Part shown: in pieces, positions 1-11,589 of the stretch
How positions within the stretch are numbered: the stretch's first letter is position 1
Layout of the letters: every line of letters starts with the position of its first letter
Assembly (NCBI RefSeq): GCF_035046505.1
Contig: NC_089822.1
Location: 93,587,659 to 93,651,658, forward strand
DNA: 64,000 nucleotides
DNA from: Tiliqua scincoides
Lineage: Eukaryota; Chordata; Lepidosauria; Squamata; Scincidae
Direction of reading: 5' to 3'
Program-made: the position numbers and the translations under genes
Notes under the pieces: model-generated
Told to the model about the DNA's origin: nothing
What the model saw: the letters and a program-made list of their open reading frames with translations, nothing else
Database searches by the model: none

Positions 1-200
1 CGTGGTGTGTGCCAGTACCACCAATCCTGCCCCTCCCCTGTGCCTCATCTGCCCATCTCCTGCCCCATCTCTACCCTCCCCCCCACCCTGTTCCACATCC
101 ACACTGCTCAGCATGGTCTTACCTCACACAGTGTGCACTGCTCCTGCACACAGGCCAGAGTGGGTCTTCATGCCAGGTCTACAGTGCCAACATGTCTGAG
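1..200. other. Pyrimidine-rich low-complexity stretch
   Basis: Rich in CCTCCC and CTGCCC runs and open in several frames only because of its composition. It resembles the C-rich core of the larger MITEs seen elsewhere in the window (for example 8,600-8,680 and 58,610-58,720), so it may be the inner part of such an element cut by the window edge. No start-site context or splice signals support a gene. Confidence 0.4.
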
Positions 201-1529
201 CCAACAATAACTGATTTTGCTCAAGATTTCATTTGTCACACATTTTTGAACATTTTACCAAAAAAAAGAACCTTTTCAGAATAGTGTAATGTGTACTATG
301 CAAAGATAACTTCTTATTGCACCTACAGTGAACCCCAAATATTTCTCATGTTGAAGGTCATCTGATGGTTTAATCACATTCCAGCTGGAACAGACCTGTA
401 GTTAACTCCTAAGGAGATCTGTACTTCAGCTGGGGAAAACTGGGAAAGGTGGTTGATATAGACCACCCATTTACCATACCATGATATGCATGTAACCACT
501 TGGTAAGTTGATAATCTGGCCCCTATCACATTCAGGACTGTCCCTAAAATGAAGCAAGATGAAATGGGAGACTTCCATCAACAGATTGTGGGCCGGCCGG
601 TTCTCCTGGGCAATAAAGCAGCCCACCCAGTCCCACATAGAGGACCTGCAGAGGACAGAAGGCAAAAATATCACACACTACTTTTCTTCTTCCCTTCCTA
701 ACAGAAAAGGAAAGAAAGGGGAGAGATTTAAAAGAAGAAAGGAATTAGTGTGATTTAAAGAGAGACAGATATAATGGGGGAAGAGAGAAAGTACCATTTA
801 GTGCTCTGCTTCAGGCAGCAAAATGTAATGAGCTAGCACATGGTCACATGCACTTTCCAGATCACAGGAGTTGCTTCCCTATGGTATGATGCCACATGAC
901 TATTGTATATGGGCAATTATCAGAACAACATGGACAGGACCAATCATACGTGTCTTTTCTGCTTATTGTTGCCCAACTGGGAGGGTGGCAATTGGGTGGG
1001 AAAGGCCCATGCGATTGGTCCTTTCTACGTGGTCCCAACATTCACAATCACACTGCAAGAATTAAGTTAAGAAAGCATCTTCCACTTAGGTACAGGTGCA
1101 CGTGAATGGGGGCCTCAGTTACCCCACCATGAAGTGAGGACGTTATGACATGTAAGTTTTCAAATGATTGTCTGTATCCACCCTGAGGAAAAAATGTGTT
1201 GAAATTCGTTTGAAACACTCATTTCGTAACTGTCTAGATTCTAAAGCAGGATAGACAGAAGAACATTTCTGAAATTGTCTTACTTAGGCAGCACATGCCA
1301 CCTTAATGGAAATATTCTGTCATCTGGAATTAAATGTATTTGCAAGACAAAAGAAGACTTAGATGTATTTTTCCAGAGTAAACGAAGAGGTTGTTTAGCA
1401 AAGAGAAATGCTGCCAATTAATTTGGTTGCTATGTATGATCACAAAGTTTTGCAGCAAGTGCACAGATTCTATTGTAAATGCCTAGATACAGATTCCCTT
1501 ATAGCAGCTGTTTCTTTTATTTATGTTGT
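201..1529. other. Non-coding stretch, no recognised feature
   Basis: AT-leaning sequence with only short shadow frames on both strands and no repeat family that could be recognised by eye. Short purine-rich pieces lie around 690-790. Nothing supports an exon. Confidence 0.5.
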
Positions 1530-1620
1530 ATTGTTGAAGTTTTGCTGTTCTTATTGTAAGCCACCTTGAGCACCCTATAATTTAGGCCCGGGTAAAGTGG
1601 GATAAAAATCCTTTAAATAA
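1530..1620 (+). mobile_element. LINE/SINE 3' tail fragment
   Basis: Contains the reptile retroposon tail pattern TTGTAAGCCACCTTGAGC, then a GGGATAAAAAT-like segment and an A/T-rich AAATAAATGA end. Comparable tails (GCCGCCTTGAG with a terminal AAATAAAT repeat) are widespread in squamate genomes. The 5' part is missing and the parent family cannot be set from this piece alone. Confidence 0.55.
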
Positions 1621-1645
1621 ATGATGAAGAGAGACGGAAAATAAA

Positions 1646-2395
1646 ATTGCCAAGATACATCTGTGGTGTGTCACTTTCGGAATGTTGTGGACAGTTCTGG
1701 TTGGCCCGACTAAAAAATAGTATCATAGAGGTGGAAAAGATGCAGAGAAGGGCTACCAAAATGATAAAGGGGGTGGGGTTCTTTTCCCTGCCAGTGGTGG
1801 GGTCACCCGAAAAAATGCTGAAGGGGCTCATAATGGCCAAGTACATTTCAGTTATTCTAGCTTTATCCCTTAAGATAGATTTCTGAAGAATAAATTATGC
1901 TGAAAAATAAATATGGCACATTAATGCTACCATCCTAAACATATTTTCTCTGCAGTACATCCTAGGGATCTTGCAAGAATTAACTTTCAAGCATGCCTAG
2001 CACTGAAACCTTATTTAAATTTCTAGGTTATGGTTCAGCTGTGGGTGTACAGGGAAGTTTCTTGTTTGGGGATGCTTGCAGCATTCACCCCCTCTGGTGC
2101 GGTGTGATGCCAATAAGGAAGAGCTAGAACATTTGAGACTTTTAAGTTTACAAAATAGAAAACTAAATATGATTAAAATGTATAAAATTATGACTGTATG
2201 GAGAAAAGAGATAGAGGGATCTATATTTTTTTTGTCTTTCATAAGAATTCAAAACCAATGAAATTGATTGGTTGTGGATTCGGAACTGAGTTCTTCACAC
2301 AACGCAGCGTTAACTTATTAATTAATTAATAATTAATTGCCACACAAGGTGATGGCTGCCAATTTTGCATCATTTCTAAGCGGGAATTAGATTCA
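1646..2395 (+). mobile_element. Old CR1-type LINE fragment, broken
   Basis: Two blocks translate into pieces of the C-terminal part of a CR1-like reverse transcriptase. Around 1,700-1,770 a frame reads like FWLARLKNSIIEVEKMQRR, matching the segment QFWSPHLKKDIVEMEKVQKR of the better copy at 42,040-42,896. Around 2,160-2,210 a frame reads MYKIMTVWRK, matching the TYKIMHGK region. A TTCTTCACACAACGCAG piece near 2,291 corresponds to the FFTQ segment. The middle is diverged and an AT-rich ATTAATTAATT run sits at about 2,316. Both ends and the frame are degraded. Confidence 0.7.
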
Positions 2396-2470
2396 TGGGT
2401 GGCAGCTATGAGTACTATTATAGTAGCTAACTTGAAGTTACTTGCTCCTAGGCATTACAGTGTTTTCTTG

Positions 2471-2717
2471 AATATTTATTTATTTATTTATTTGTTCACA
2501 TTTTTATACTGCCCTTCCTCCAAGGAGCTCAGAGCGGTTTACACAGCTGCTCCTCCCCTCCTTCTTGTCCTCACAACAACCCTGTGAGGTAGGTGAGGCT
2601 GAGAGAAAGTGACTGGCCCAAGGTCACCCAGGAAGCATTGTGGCTGAGGGGAGATTTGAACCTGGATCATCCAGGGCTGAGTCCGCCTCCCAAACCACTA
2701 CACCATCCTGGCTCTCC
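2471..2717 (-). mobile_element. MIR-like tRNA-derived SINE
   Basis: Read on the minus strand it has a tRNA-like head starting near 2,717 (AGCCAGGATGGTGTAGTGG as A-box region, CCAGGTTCAAATC as B box). A CORE-like middle with the TGACCTTGGGCCAGTCAC pattern follows, then CCTACCTCACAGGGTTGTTG, then a LINE-like tail with a TTGAGCTCCTTGGAGGAAGG motif ending in AAATAAATAAAT. This order matches MIR/CORE-SINEs, which are abundant in squamates. It looks close to full length. Confidence 0.8.
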
Positions 2718-2779
2718 CAGTTGCTGGAGGGCAAACGAAAGAAGTGGGCTGCTGCTTTCATACCCTGTTTGGTGACATT

Positions 2780-2885
2780 CTGAAAACATTTGGCTGGACA
2801 CTGTTGGCTATAGGATCTTGAACTAGTTGGGTCTTGGTCTGATCCAGAAGAGCTGTTCATAGATTGCTCAAAAAACAATGCAAGT
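2780..2885 (+). mobile_element. Degenerate CR1-like LINE 3' end
   Basis: Contains a diverged form of the reptile CR1 3' terminus: GGCTGGACACTGTTGGC, then CTTGGTCTGATCCAGAAG, then AGCTGTTCATAGATTG. Compare the cleaner 10,737-10,870 copy, which carries CTGGATCAGGCC on the opposite strand. Short and old. Confidence 0.5.
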
Positions 2886-3314
2886 ATTCAGACTGTCTGA
2901 TATATTAAATGTTCTGGAATTTCTGAAAATGACCTGTATATATGCCTATTGTAAATGCACTGTCTAGACAAATTGACTGTTTTTAGTCGATAATGACATC
3001 CATTAGTTTGCGAACTATTTCAAATAGAAAATGACTGTTGTACATTGTGTGCTGAAAGACATTGGCCAACATTTGTTATAGCACATAAAATATGGCAAAC
3101 CAGGGCAGGACCTATCCTTAGGCATGACAAGGTTGCCCATCAGGCAGCAGATTTGGGAGTGCCATTTAATGGCAGTAAACTGGTATTTTAGTATTATATT
3201 GTTATCACCACTGGGAATATAATTTAGATTTCCTACCTCAGAGCACTGAGATGTCTTGGTCTGACTCTGTGGCATACTAATATTAAATGCAGATCCATAT
3301 GCTACAGCTTATAC

Positions 3315-3727
3315 CAAGGGGGTCAAACATGTTTCATACAGCAGGCCGAATTGCATTCCTGATGCCTGCTGATGGTGGAAGTGATGTCATTAGGCAGGAA
3401 GTGATGTCATTAAACAGGCCATAACCAAAAATAAGCATTTTTCTCAGTTAGGAACTCATTAGTTGCAAATGAAAGAAGAGAAAATATGCAAATCTTGATC
3501 ATATTTCAAAAATAAGCACTTTTTCTCTCTTAGGAATTCATTAACTACAAATGACAGAAGAGAAAACACACAAATCTTTAGTATATTTCAAGATATGGGA
3601 GAGTCCAATTAACATGTGGGTTGCCCTTTCAGCAGTAACACCTCAGCACTGCTCAACAGCTGAGAGCCTGAGGGCCAGATAAAAAGCTTCTGCATCCGGT
3701 TCCCGGCCCTTATGTTTGTCACCCCTG
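3315..3727. mobile_element. hAT-like non-autonomous DNA transposon, 413 bp
   Basis: Left end CAAGGGGGTCAAACATG pairs with right end CTTATGTTTGTCACCCCTG as a terminal inverted repeat. The 8 bases before (3,307-3,314, GCTTATAC) and after (3,728-3,735, CCTTATAC) agree at 7 of 8 positions, as expected of a hAT target duplication. The interior carries a duplicated GAAGTGATGTCATTA motif and an internal imperfect duplication about 81 bp long (starting near 3,428 and 3,509). No transposase frame is present. Confidence 0.8.
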
Positions 3728-4078
3728 CCTTATACCTTGGGAACTATGACAGCCATGCTTTGGCTGGTGTGTGAGTTTCAAAGCATAAATGGACAGAAAA
3801 ATAAAACTATTAAAATGCCTTGGTATTTATTCAAGTGCGAATATCTAAATATTCCTTTCCATTCTTTCTTTTCCTCCTTTCCCGTCTTCCCCTCTCCTTT
3901 CCCACTTACTGTCAGGAAGGGCCACCTCCGAAGGGCCAAGTCAGCAAAGCCTGGTATCAGCAGAGACTAATGGCGGCGGCAGCAGTTACAACAGTGAGTG
4001 GATTTGGGGGGGAGGGGGAATCAAAGGACAATGAAATCAAGATGTGGCACTCATCTCCTAAAATCTGTTGTGCTAACC
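3728..4078. other. Non-coding stretch with pyrimidine tract
   Basis: Contains a TTTCC/CTCC-rich run around 3,850-3,910. Open frames cross it but run into the hAT insertion at 4,079, so they are shadows. Confidence 0.4.
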
Positions 4079-4296
4079 CAGCCATTTTCAACCACTGCGC
4101 CGAGGCACACTGGTGTGCCACGAATGGTCTGCTGGTGTGCCGTGGGATTTTTGGGGAGGGTCATTTATTAGTAGGGCCATTGGGGGATGTGAGCCCCCCA
4201 CTGGTATCAGTCAATTGTCAAAAAACTGATGGTGTGCCTTGACAATTTTAGTACCTTGTCAGTGTGCCATGAGATGAACAGGGTTGAAAATCACTG
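4079..4296 (+). mobile_element. hAT MITE family B, copy 1
   Basis: Starts CAGCCATTTTCAACCACTG and ends GGTTGAAAATCACTG. It is flanked by the perfect 8-bp duplication TGCTAACC at 4,071-4,078 and 4,297-4,304. The interior repeats GGTGTGCC several times and has no coding capacity. The termini resemble the CAGNGRTTNTCAACC ends of Charlie/SPIN-like hAT elements. Other copies lie at 40,179-40,404 and 44,876-45,098, all in the same orientation. Confidence 0.9.
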
Positions 4297-5568
4297 TGCT
4301 AACCTGTTCTGAGGCATTGGGAATGTGTCTTCAGGCTTGTCAACAGAGCTTCTGGTACTCTTTAAAATAAGGATGGCAAAACGGGGTTCACAATTTCAGA
4401 GAGCAGCTTTCTACTCCGGCCACTGCTGCTGACAAAGTCCATCTGCTTATTCCACTGTTGCTCATTAAGACGCATCAGTGGTGTAAGCTGAGGCAGGGAA
4501 ACAAAGGTTTGGAGCCAGCCATACAGTCAGTGGATGATCAGCTAAATGATCCCCTATCCTTGGCATGTGCTAGTGGACCTCTGCCAATCCCAGTTTGGTA
4601 CTGAACTGAAGTGTTGATTTATGATGCCGCATATGTTTGCTCTGCTCTATTCTTAGAATGGGCAGAAAGATCCTGCCTTTTTTCACAGCATGAGCATCTT
4701 TAGCACAATCTACCTCCAAATGGATTTTACCATGAGAAGGGAAAGTGGCAGTTAACCCTAGCAGTAGTAATTTGGTCTTCCTTCCCAAAGCTTCTCGAGG
4801 TTTGTCTGAACTAGGAGGGATGGGGTGTTACAGGGAAAATACAAAACAGATCTCTTTTACAGGATCTTTTACAAAGCATCTGCCCCAGAGGCTGCAGATT
4901 TCTAAATAAATTTTTTCTTCATGGCATTTCACAAGAAATTCTGAGGCCCCCAATCTGATCTACTGCAGTGCTGGGGAAGGAGGGCTTGCTGAGAGTAGAT
5001 TGTAGGTGATGGAAAACAGTGAATAGGGAAGAAGAAGGATTGGAGAGTGAAATGAAGGTTCTAGGTTGTGTCAGAGGGAGACAAGATCTGGGCAAATGAG
5101 GAGATAGGGTGGACTAAAAGGAGGATCAAGCAAACAGACTACGTGTGTGGAATGGCAGGGAACATGGAGAATCCATTACAGCTAGCAGTGTGTATGAAAC
5201 TGGGAACAGTGGCTTTTAGGAAACCGCTCATGTGAAGCAAGATAATATTTTGGGAGTTAAACAATCATTAATATTACATTATCACAAACATGACTGATAA
5301 GTTGTTAAGTGTTTGTAAAGACACACATTCAGGAGCACCTGCCACACGTTTAACACTAGAGCTGAGTCAAAAATATTCTTTGGTTTTTTCAACAAAAAAA
5401 TCTTTTTGGTGATTTTTCAATATGTATGGAAATGCATGCTAATCTTTTTCTAAATTGTCATGATTGTCAATTGCTTTCATGTACCTTTAAGTGACATCAT
5501 ACAAAATAGCATTTTGGTGTAATTCTCTCTGTAACTACTTGATTCGGTGGGATCATCCATGTGACTGA
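4297..5568. other. Non-coding stretch, no recognised feature
   Basis: Ordinary AT-leaning sequence. No repeat termini, tRNA-like boxes or long frame. Purine-rich part at about 4,970-5,110. Confidence 0.5.
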
Positions 5569-5730
5569 GGGCCCAATCCTATCCAACTTTCCAGTGCTGA
5601 TGCAGCCACAATGCAGCCCAGAGGTAAGGGAACAAACATTCCCAGACATTCTGTGACTGTCCCCTGGATTCAGCACACAGCCCATGGGCACTGCTGCATC
5701 AGCCCTGGAAAGTTGGATAGGATTGGCCCC
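5569..5730 (+). mobile_element. Harbinger-like MITE copy, 162 bp
   Basis: Ends GGGCCCAATCCTATCCAAC and GTTGGATAGGATTGGCCCC are inverted repeats, flanked by TGA on both sides (a one-base variant of the TWA target). Contains the family core (AATGCAGCCCAGAGGTAAGG, then ATTCAGCACACAGCCCATGG). Slightly shorter than the usual 179 bp through internal loss. Confidence 0.8.
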
Positions 5731-7847
5731 TGACTCAGAAAGAAGGATGCAGCATAGTCAGGGGGAAAAGTGCCCAAAGCAGCATTAACCAAGGGAGACA
5801 ATGGCATCAAAAATTTAAATAATAAAAACTTAAAAAAGATAAATATTTGCAGTATTTGCACACTGATATTGGACAAAGCCAAGTCTAACACAGGAATAGA
5901 ATCCTTACATTTCTTCATGAGAATAGCCCTGTTTTATAAACCACAAGGATATTTCAAAATCCTCCTCTTCATTTTCCGTAAAGAAAGTAGTCCTTTTTAC
6001 AGGGAGCAGAAATACTCTGAAAAAGGCTAGAGGGGATTGTGGTAAATGTCCATGTGAACAAACAGCATGAGAGTCAAGGTCTATCCTTCCTTTCTCTAGA
6101 TTTCTTCTCATTTTAATGAGTGTATCAGAAAGTGCAGAAGATACATGTGTGTGAACATGACCCTATCCACTTGACAGGCAATATAAATGATGTGAAAATG
6201 CATAACACCTGCTTGTGACCCTCTAGTAGTAGCTAGTATAATACATGAAGTATTTCTGTAAGGAGAAGGCTGTTGATTCCGGTCTTAACAGAAACCCCAA
6301 CCTAGGCTAAGGCTTATCTCACAAATCTAGGCCTGGACACAGAACGGTACCTTAATGCATCAAAAAGTAAAACCTCACATTGAATTGCTTGTGGATAATG
6401 TCAATACCAAGTCTGTTGAGTAGGTTTTTCTCCAGTTAAATTTTTCTCTTTTTAATAAAGATAATTTTATTTCCCTAGTACAGTTTGAACATACTTAAGA
6501 TGCTGAATAAATGTTGCTTATTTAAGTATGTGATAAAACCAAACCGGTGTTTGTTAGGAATGTTAAAGCTTTGCTAAATTTAACAGCATTTTTAGTGCTT
6601 CTCAAAGTGTGAAGGCAGTCTCTGCTATGAGCTGTGGCGGTTGCTCATGCATGTGTTCACTTCTCTTCAATTCCTTTTCTAACTTTTGAGTCCGCCTTGA
6701 TTTGATGAGAGACATACCACTTGAACCATCCTCTCCAAGTCAGAACAACTTATTTGGCTGTGTAGACCTTTGACAGCTGACAGCGGCTGGTCCTTCCTTG
6801 GGATCTCTTTTTGGAGGCACCTCTTGAGCTTTCTTCCTTGCATTCTTCAGATCTACCTGATTCTGCTCCCTTCTCCTTAACTACAGAACCTGAATGATAA
6901 TGGACATTGCTAGTCAAGCTATCGGTCCTTCTTACATCTTAGCTATCCTTGCGGAGGTTCACTGAAGCATGCATTACAAACTTATACTGGTTTTACACCA
7001 GTTTAAATGTCATGACTTCCCAATAAAGTCCTAAGTAGAACAGTTTCTGTGTAGGTGCTGAGAATTCTTGCTTTGAAAAGCATTTCACAGAACTACAGTT
7101 CTCAAGGTCCCTAGGTAAAAAAAATCATAATTAAACCAGTTTAAGACTGAGGTTTAGACAACTCAAAGATTGAATTGTTCAGATTGTCTGTACATCTACA
7201 TTAAGTCTTCTTTCCTTCTCAGCCTGGATAGTGAATGCAAATGCATTTTTTTAGGATCCAAGAAATTAAAATATTGTGATTATTATAAAACATCTCTGTT
7301 ATAGAACTGAGTTATTGCTTCTGCAGCCTTGGCTAAGAAAGGGAAGGAGCTGGCCTCATCATCATCTTTGTAGCGAGAACAGCAGCTATTTATCAGTATG
7401 GTAGATTACCTGTATCCAATAGGTAAGCTGAGTTTTAACTGCCATTAAAATGAGCACTACACTCACAGCTATTAATAGCTTTTGGAATAATAAGTTACAC
7501 TTTGCAAAATAACAGAGGATGGCTCTTACAGAATTGATGGAAGAGCACAATAAACAGGGAAAGGCAATGAAAGGCGACCTGAGCAAGGCTCCAGAGCTCC
7601 AGTTGGCCCTGAAAACCATGGATTTCATTATCCACAGTTTCGGTATACATACAAGGCCCAACTTCTGAACACCCGCTGATAAGGAGGCACCACCTATATG
7701 TCTTTATATTTAAGTTTTTCATACTGCTTGTCCATTGTTTACAATGTCTATTGCACCAAAAAAAACCACAAACCCAATTATCACCATTATAAAACTTAAA
7801 ATGATCCCGAAAATAACACTCCTTTAAACTAATACTATCTACTCAAC
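5731..7847. other. Non-coding stretch, no recognised feature
   Basis: About 2.1 kb with no transposon ends recognised. A-rich around 5,815-5,850 and AT-rich near 6,440-6,600. The small frames here have no homology that I recognise. Confidence 0.5.
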
Positions 7848-8298
7848 CAGGGGTGTCCAAACTTTTTGGCAGGAGGGCCACATCATCTCTCTGACACTGT
7901 TGGGAGCCAGAAAAAAAATTAATTTACATTTCAAATTTGAATAAATTGACATAAATGAATTTATTAGAGATGGAACTTATATGAATGAATGAATGAAGGT
8001 CTTGCAGTAGCTCAAGCCCTATAAAACGTCTTGCACATAACAAGGCCAACCTTTTCTTCGCTGCCAATGCTGCATCACAGACGTGAAACAGCAAGTAGTG
8101 GAGGGAGCCCTCATCCTGCAGCTCAGGTGAGAGGTTGAACAGTCGTCCGCATGCTGAGAGCAGTTGTGTCGGGCCAGCATAGGCTCCAGCAAGTCTCCGG
8201 AGGGCCAGAGGCTCATTGGAGACGGGACCCCCCCCAGGCTGGATTGGGAGCCCCTGAGGGCCCCAAATGGCCCGTGGGCCAGGGTTTGGGTACCCCTG
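7848..8298 (+). mobile_element. hAT MITE family A, copy 1 (451 bp)
   Basis: Begins CAGGGGTGTCCAAACTTTTT and ends GTTTGGGTACCCCTG, inverted termini. Flanks TACTCAAC (7,840-7,847) and TAGTAAAC (8,299-8,306) match at 6 of 8 positions, consistent with an older hAT target duplication. The interior has GAATGAATGAATGAAGGTC and a TATAAAA motif at about 8,020. Frames across it (for example 118 codons on the minus strand) are shared by no known protein and follow the repeat. Confidence 0.9.
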
Positions 8299-8371
8299 TA
8301 GTAAACCAATCTCTCAGAAATCCAAATAAAACTAAGATCTAGGCATAGCAGTATCTTCAACTCAACACCTA

Positions 8372-8790
8372 ACAACCCAATCCTATCCTACCCTCCATCC
8401 CTGTTGGTGTAGCTGCACTGAAAATGAGTGCGTTGTATCCAGTGGGGGAATTAGAAGGCTTCAGCAGGGAAAGCTGAAGCTCCATAAGCCTCGTGCTCTG
8501 CAATGGGTCTCCTTGGAGCTGTGCCAGTGATTTTGATGACTCAAGTCCAAGGAGAGAAATAAGGGGATAGCATCCAATGTGTGCCATTGCCCCGGATCCA
8601 TTCCTTCCCACAGCCTCTCTGCCCCATTCTTCCCCCTCCCCACCCCTTCCTTGCCCTGTTTTGCCCCATCCCTGCCCCTCTCAGAATGAACACCAATGGA
8701 GCGCTCCTTCGGCAGCCATTTTGCAACTGTGGAAGTCTCTTCCACTTTTGCAGTGTGCTGCATAGAACTGTCAAATCCTGCATGGGATTG
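8372..8790. mobile_element. C-rich MITE-like element, GCCCAATCC group
   Basis: Starts with AACCCAATCCTATCC, carries a GTATCCAGTGGGGG motif and has a CCCCTCCCC-type core at about 8,620-8,680. The end near 8,790 is diverged (ATCCTGCATGGGATTG). It belongs with the elements at 21,727, 25,683, 50,421, 58,229 and 62,345. Boundaries are approximate and no target duplication could be fixed. Confidence 0.5.
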
Positions 8791-10359
8791 TAGAAGTGTG
8801 TAAATATTTCATCCAAAGAGCTTTCTTGAGAGAAAGTTTCAGAGCAATGGTGCAGCTACGAGGAGTCCTTGCTCCAGGCCTCCATTCTTCAAACCGGCGA
8901 AGGTCTGAGCACTAAGAACATCTCCCATAAGTGGAGTCTCCCCATCCCAAAGACACAGCCAGTGCTTCAGCAGTGCCACAGTATCAGGTGCTCTCCCAAA
9001 CCATTCACTGGCACACTTGTCACTTTTACCAACCATGCTTGGGAACCATGCTCTGTTAACCAATGTTGCAAATGCCTCTTTCTCTCCCCCTCCCCACTTA
9101 TGCATATATACTTTTATTGTTATATATGACTAAAATTGCAAATGTTTTGGAGTACCAAAATTATTTTATTCTGAATATTGTCTATTTTTTCCTCTTCTTT
9201 TGAGAGAGGGAGAATCTCTCCTTGGAAATTCCATTAGTTCAAAATGTATTGTATACACCTACTGGTATGTATCACACAGGCTCTCCCAAGATTACATTCA
9301 GCCTCTCCATCTTCTGACCCCATGTGGAACTCTATTACAAATACTCTGATTATATTCACTTTGTGATAAGAGGAAGAATAATGCTGTACACAGACAGATG
9401 TGCAAAATGGGTTTGTATTATTCCTCCTGTCTTTTGCTGTACTCATTTTTGTGGTGCTCAGTAGGGATAATCACAAAAAAGGGCTATCTATTTCTCATCA
9501 CATCCTTTATTCTTAACCTAGACAGTGCATACTGATTTGTCCTCATCTCCTTTTCAGTCTCACTTATGGTCACTTTTCCACACTGCTTTTACATCTCTTT
9601 CTTATCATTTTCAGTTTCGATTTCTGCTTTTCATTATACTTTATAAATATAAAATGCCTTTGTATTTGTGCACTTCAACAAAACTGTAAATCAGGTATCT
9701 GGAATTTTCAGATTTCTAGTGAAGTGGCTGACAACAGAATTTGGACCTATTTGATAAACCTGAGGAAAAGAGACTGTTTGGAAAGAGAACTGTATCATGA
9801 TGATGGGACAAAATTTCCCTACCTTTTTGCCTTCCCGCATAGCACATACTTGATTGAATCATCTGGAGTTATTAGTTTTGCAGCAACTTTAGTGCACCAC
9901 ATCTGTTTCCGGTACACTGTGGTCTGGATTATTTAAAACTGACCTCTGTATGCCCCAGTTTTGTTCCCCAAAGTGTTAGGCTGTGCAATACAAAGTTGCA
10001 AACAGGATCCTTTATAATATCACTTTTAAGATTCTTGGGTGCAATTTTTGGAGTGTGTACACTCTGCTTTTTGTCCCATCCTGACAATTTGTCCTCAATC
10101 ACTTCCTAAAACACTCCTTCATACTCCATCCCATTTCCCAAAGTTCCTGCCTCTTTCTAGTTAAAAAAGTTTCTGTTTCTTGTTTCCCCCTTACTCCCTT
10201 CCATAATTCAAGTAGAGTATCTGCATAAATGATCATTATTTAAAAGAAAATTCTGATGATAGTAGAGTGACCTCAATGAACATCCAGATCAGGACATGAT
10301 CCTCATTAACACTGTTCTTAAAGAAGGTGAACAGAGAGACCTGTCTACAAAACAGACAT
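8791..10359. other. Non-coding stretch, no recognised feature
   Basis: AT-rich sequence with no repeat ends or frame that I recognise. Pyrimidine-rich pieces at 9,080-9,100 and 10,085-10,200. Confidence 0.5.
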
Positions 10360-10599
10360 GCAAATTGATCCTTGGCATCTGTGGGTATTCTGTTCTTGGC
10401 AGTACCACAGATGTAAAAAACCACAGATAATGAAATCTGTGGTCCTGACCTGTTTCTGAGACAACTCAGAAGATCTCCCAGATGCAACCTATGGTCACAT
10501 CTGAGAGGTCCTTTCTGGATCCTCCAGCTGCAGGTTTGGAACCCACAGTGGGTCAAATTTGCAGGTTCCAAATCCATGGATAAAGAGGACCCACTGTAC
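10360..10599. mobile_element. Tigger-like (pogo/mariner) non-autonomous fragment
   Basis: The right end near 10,575-10,599 reads CCATGGATAAAGAGGACCCA followed by CTGTA, the inverse of the TACAGTGGGTCC / ATCCATGG type ends seen in Tigger-like elements. The left part (CATCTGTGGGTATTCTG, about 10,377) looks like the matching diverged arm. Internal segments repeat CCACAGAT-like words. The left boundary is uncertain. Confidence 0.55.
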
Positions 10600-10736
10600 A
10601 GATTTGGTATTCCCTTTCTCCATGAAATTTTGGAATAAAAATGTGCACCCCTTAATGACCTTCTGGTCAGCGACTGGTCACATATGTGACAGCCACCGCT
10701 GGTCAGGAGGTCGTACTCCCCAAGCCTCTGAAGCTA
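10600..10736. other. Short unique spacer
   Basis: No feature recognised between the Tigger-like end and the CR1 tail. Confidence 0.4.
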
Positions 10737-10870
10737 CATAAGAACAGCCCCACTGGATCAGGCCATAGGCCCATCTAGTCCAGCTTCCTGTATCTCACAG
10801 CGGCCCACCAAATGCCCCAAGGAGCACACGGGTAGCTCTGCTCCCCTCACTTCCAGAGGCTTTTCTGAGC
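10737..10870 (-). mobile_element. CR1 LINE 3' end (5'-truncated copy)
   Basis: Minus strand reads a typical squamate CR1 3' UTR: GGGGCATTTGGTGGGCCGC, then GGAAGCTGGACTAGATGGGC, CTATGGCCTGATCCAGTGGG, GCTGTTCTTATG. The GGCATTTGGTGGGCC block also occurs in the 3' part of the longer CR1 copy at 42,040-42,896, so the two belong to one or close subfamilies. Confidence 0.85.
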
Positions 10871-11251
10871 CTCATAGAGGCAGCGAACAGATTGTGTCTA
10901 TTGCCCAGCGTCCCAGCAGGCTGTGCAGCAGGATATCCAGGCAAATGTGATTTCCCAGAGCATCCTTGTACAGCAATGGAGGGCAATAAGACACGGTGCT
11001 CTGACACAACAGTAAGCGCTGCTCACGGGGAGGGGCAAGATTAGGCAGGGTGCTGGATCAAGCCCATGGCCAGAGTATGGAGAGCCCTGATTTAAAGGCT
11101 CCATGCAAGAAAGGACTGAAGTAAGGGGGTAGGGAGCTGGATCACTGCCTTCCAATCTGCTTCCCAATTGCTACAAGCAGTTTGTGTCAGTCTATCTTCT
11201 GTTCAATCTCTAATATTACTCATTTTTCAGAAAAAAAAAATTCTGCTGTGC

Positions 11252-11310
11252 AGAGGTGTAGCTGGTCATTTGACACCCGGGGCCCATAAAATTTTGTCAC
11301 CCCATATGAC
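11252..11310. mobile_element. Fragment of CAGNGGTGTAGCTGG-type DNA element
   Basis: Reads CAGAGGTGTAGCTGGTC, then GACACCCGGGGCCC. Similar ends are seen at 28,879-29,154 and 37,997-38,262. Only one end is present. Confidence 0.4.
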
Positions 11311-11435
11311 ATAATTAATTAATTAATTCACATTTTTACACCACCCTTCCTCTAAGCAGCTCAGGACGGTGTACATGGTTCCTCCCCTTATTTTGTCCTC
11401 ACAACAACCCTGTGAGGTAGGTGAGACAGAGATAA
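11311..11435 (-). mobile_element. MIR-like SINE 3' part
   Basis: Minus strand contains CCTACCTCACAGGGTTGTTG, a GTACACCGTCCTGAGCTGC-like block and an AATTAATTAATT tail at 11,312-11,329. It matches the 3' half of the fuller copy at 2,471-2,717. The tRNA-like head is missing. Confidence 0.7.
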
Positions 11436-11589
11436 TAATAGTCATGACATCAAATGAATAATAATAAGGGTCAGAAAATAAATGCAGTGAATATTTTTCC
11501 ACAAGCAATGGATGAAATTCTGCATAAAATAGTATGTAACATGATGGTATTATTCCTAAAAGCCACAATTTCCAGAATTTTTGTCACTA

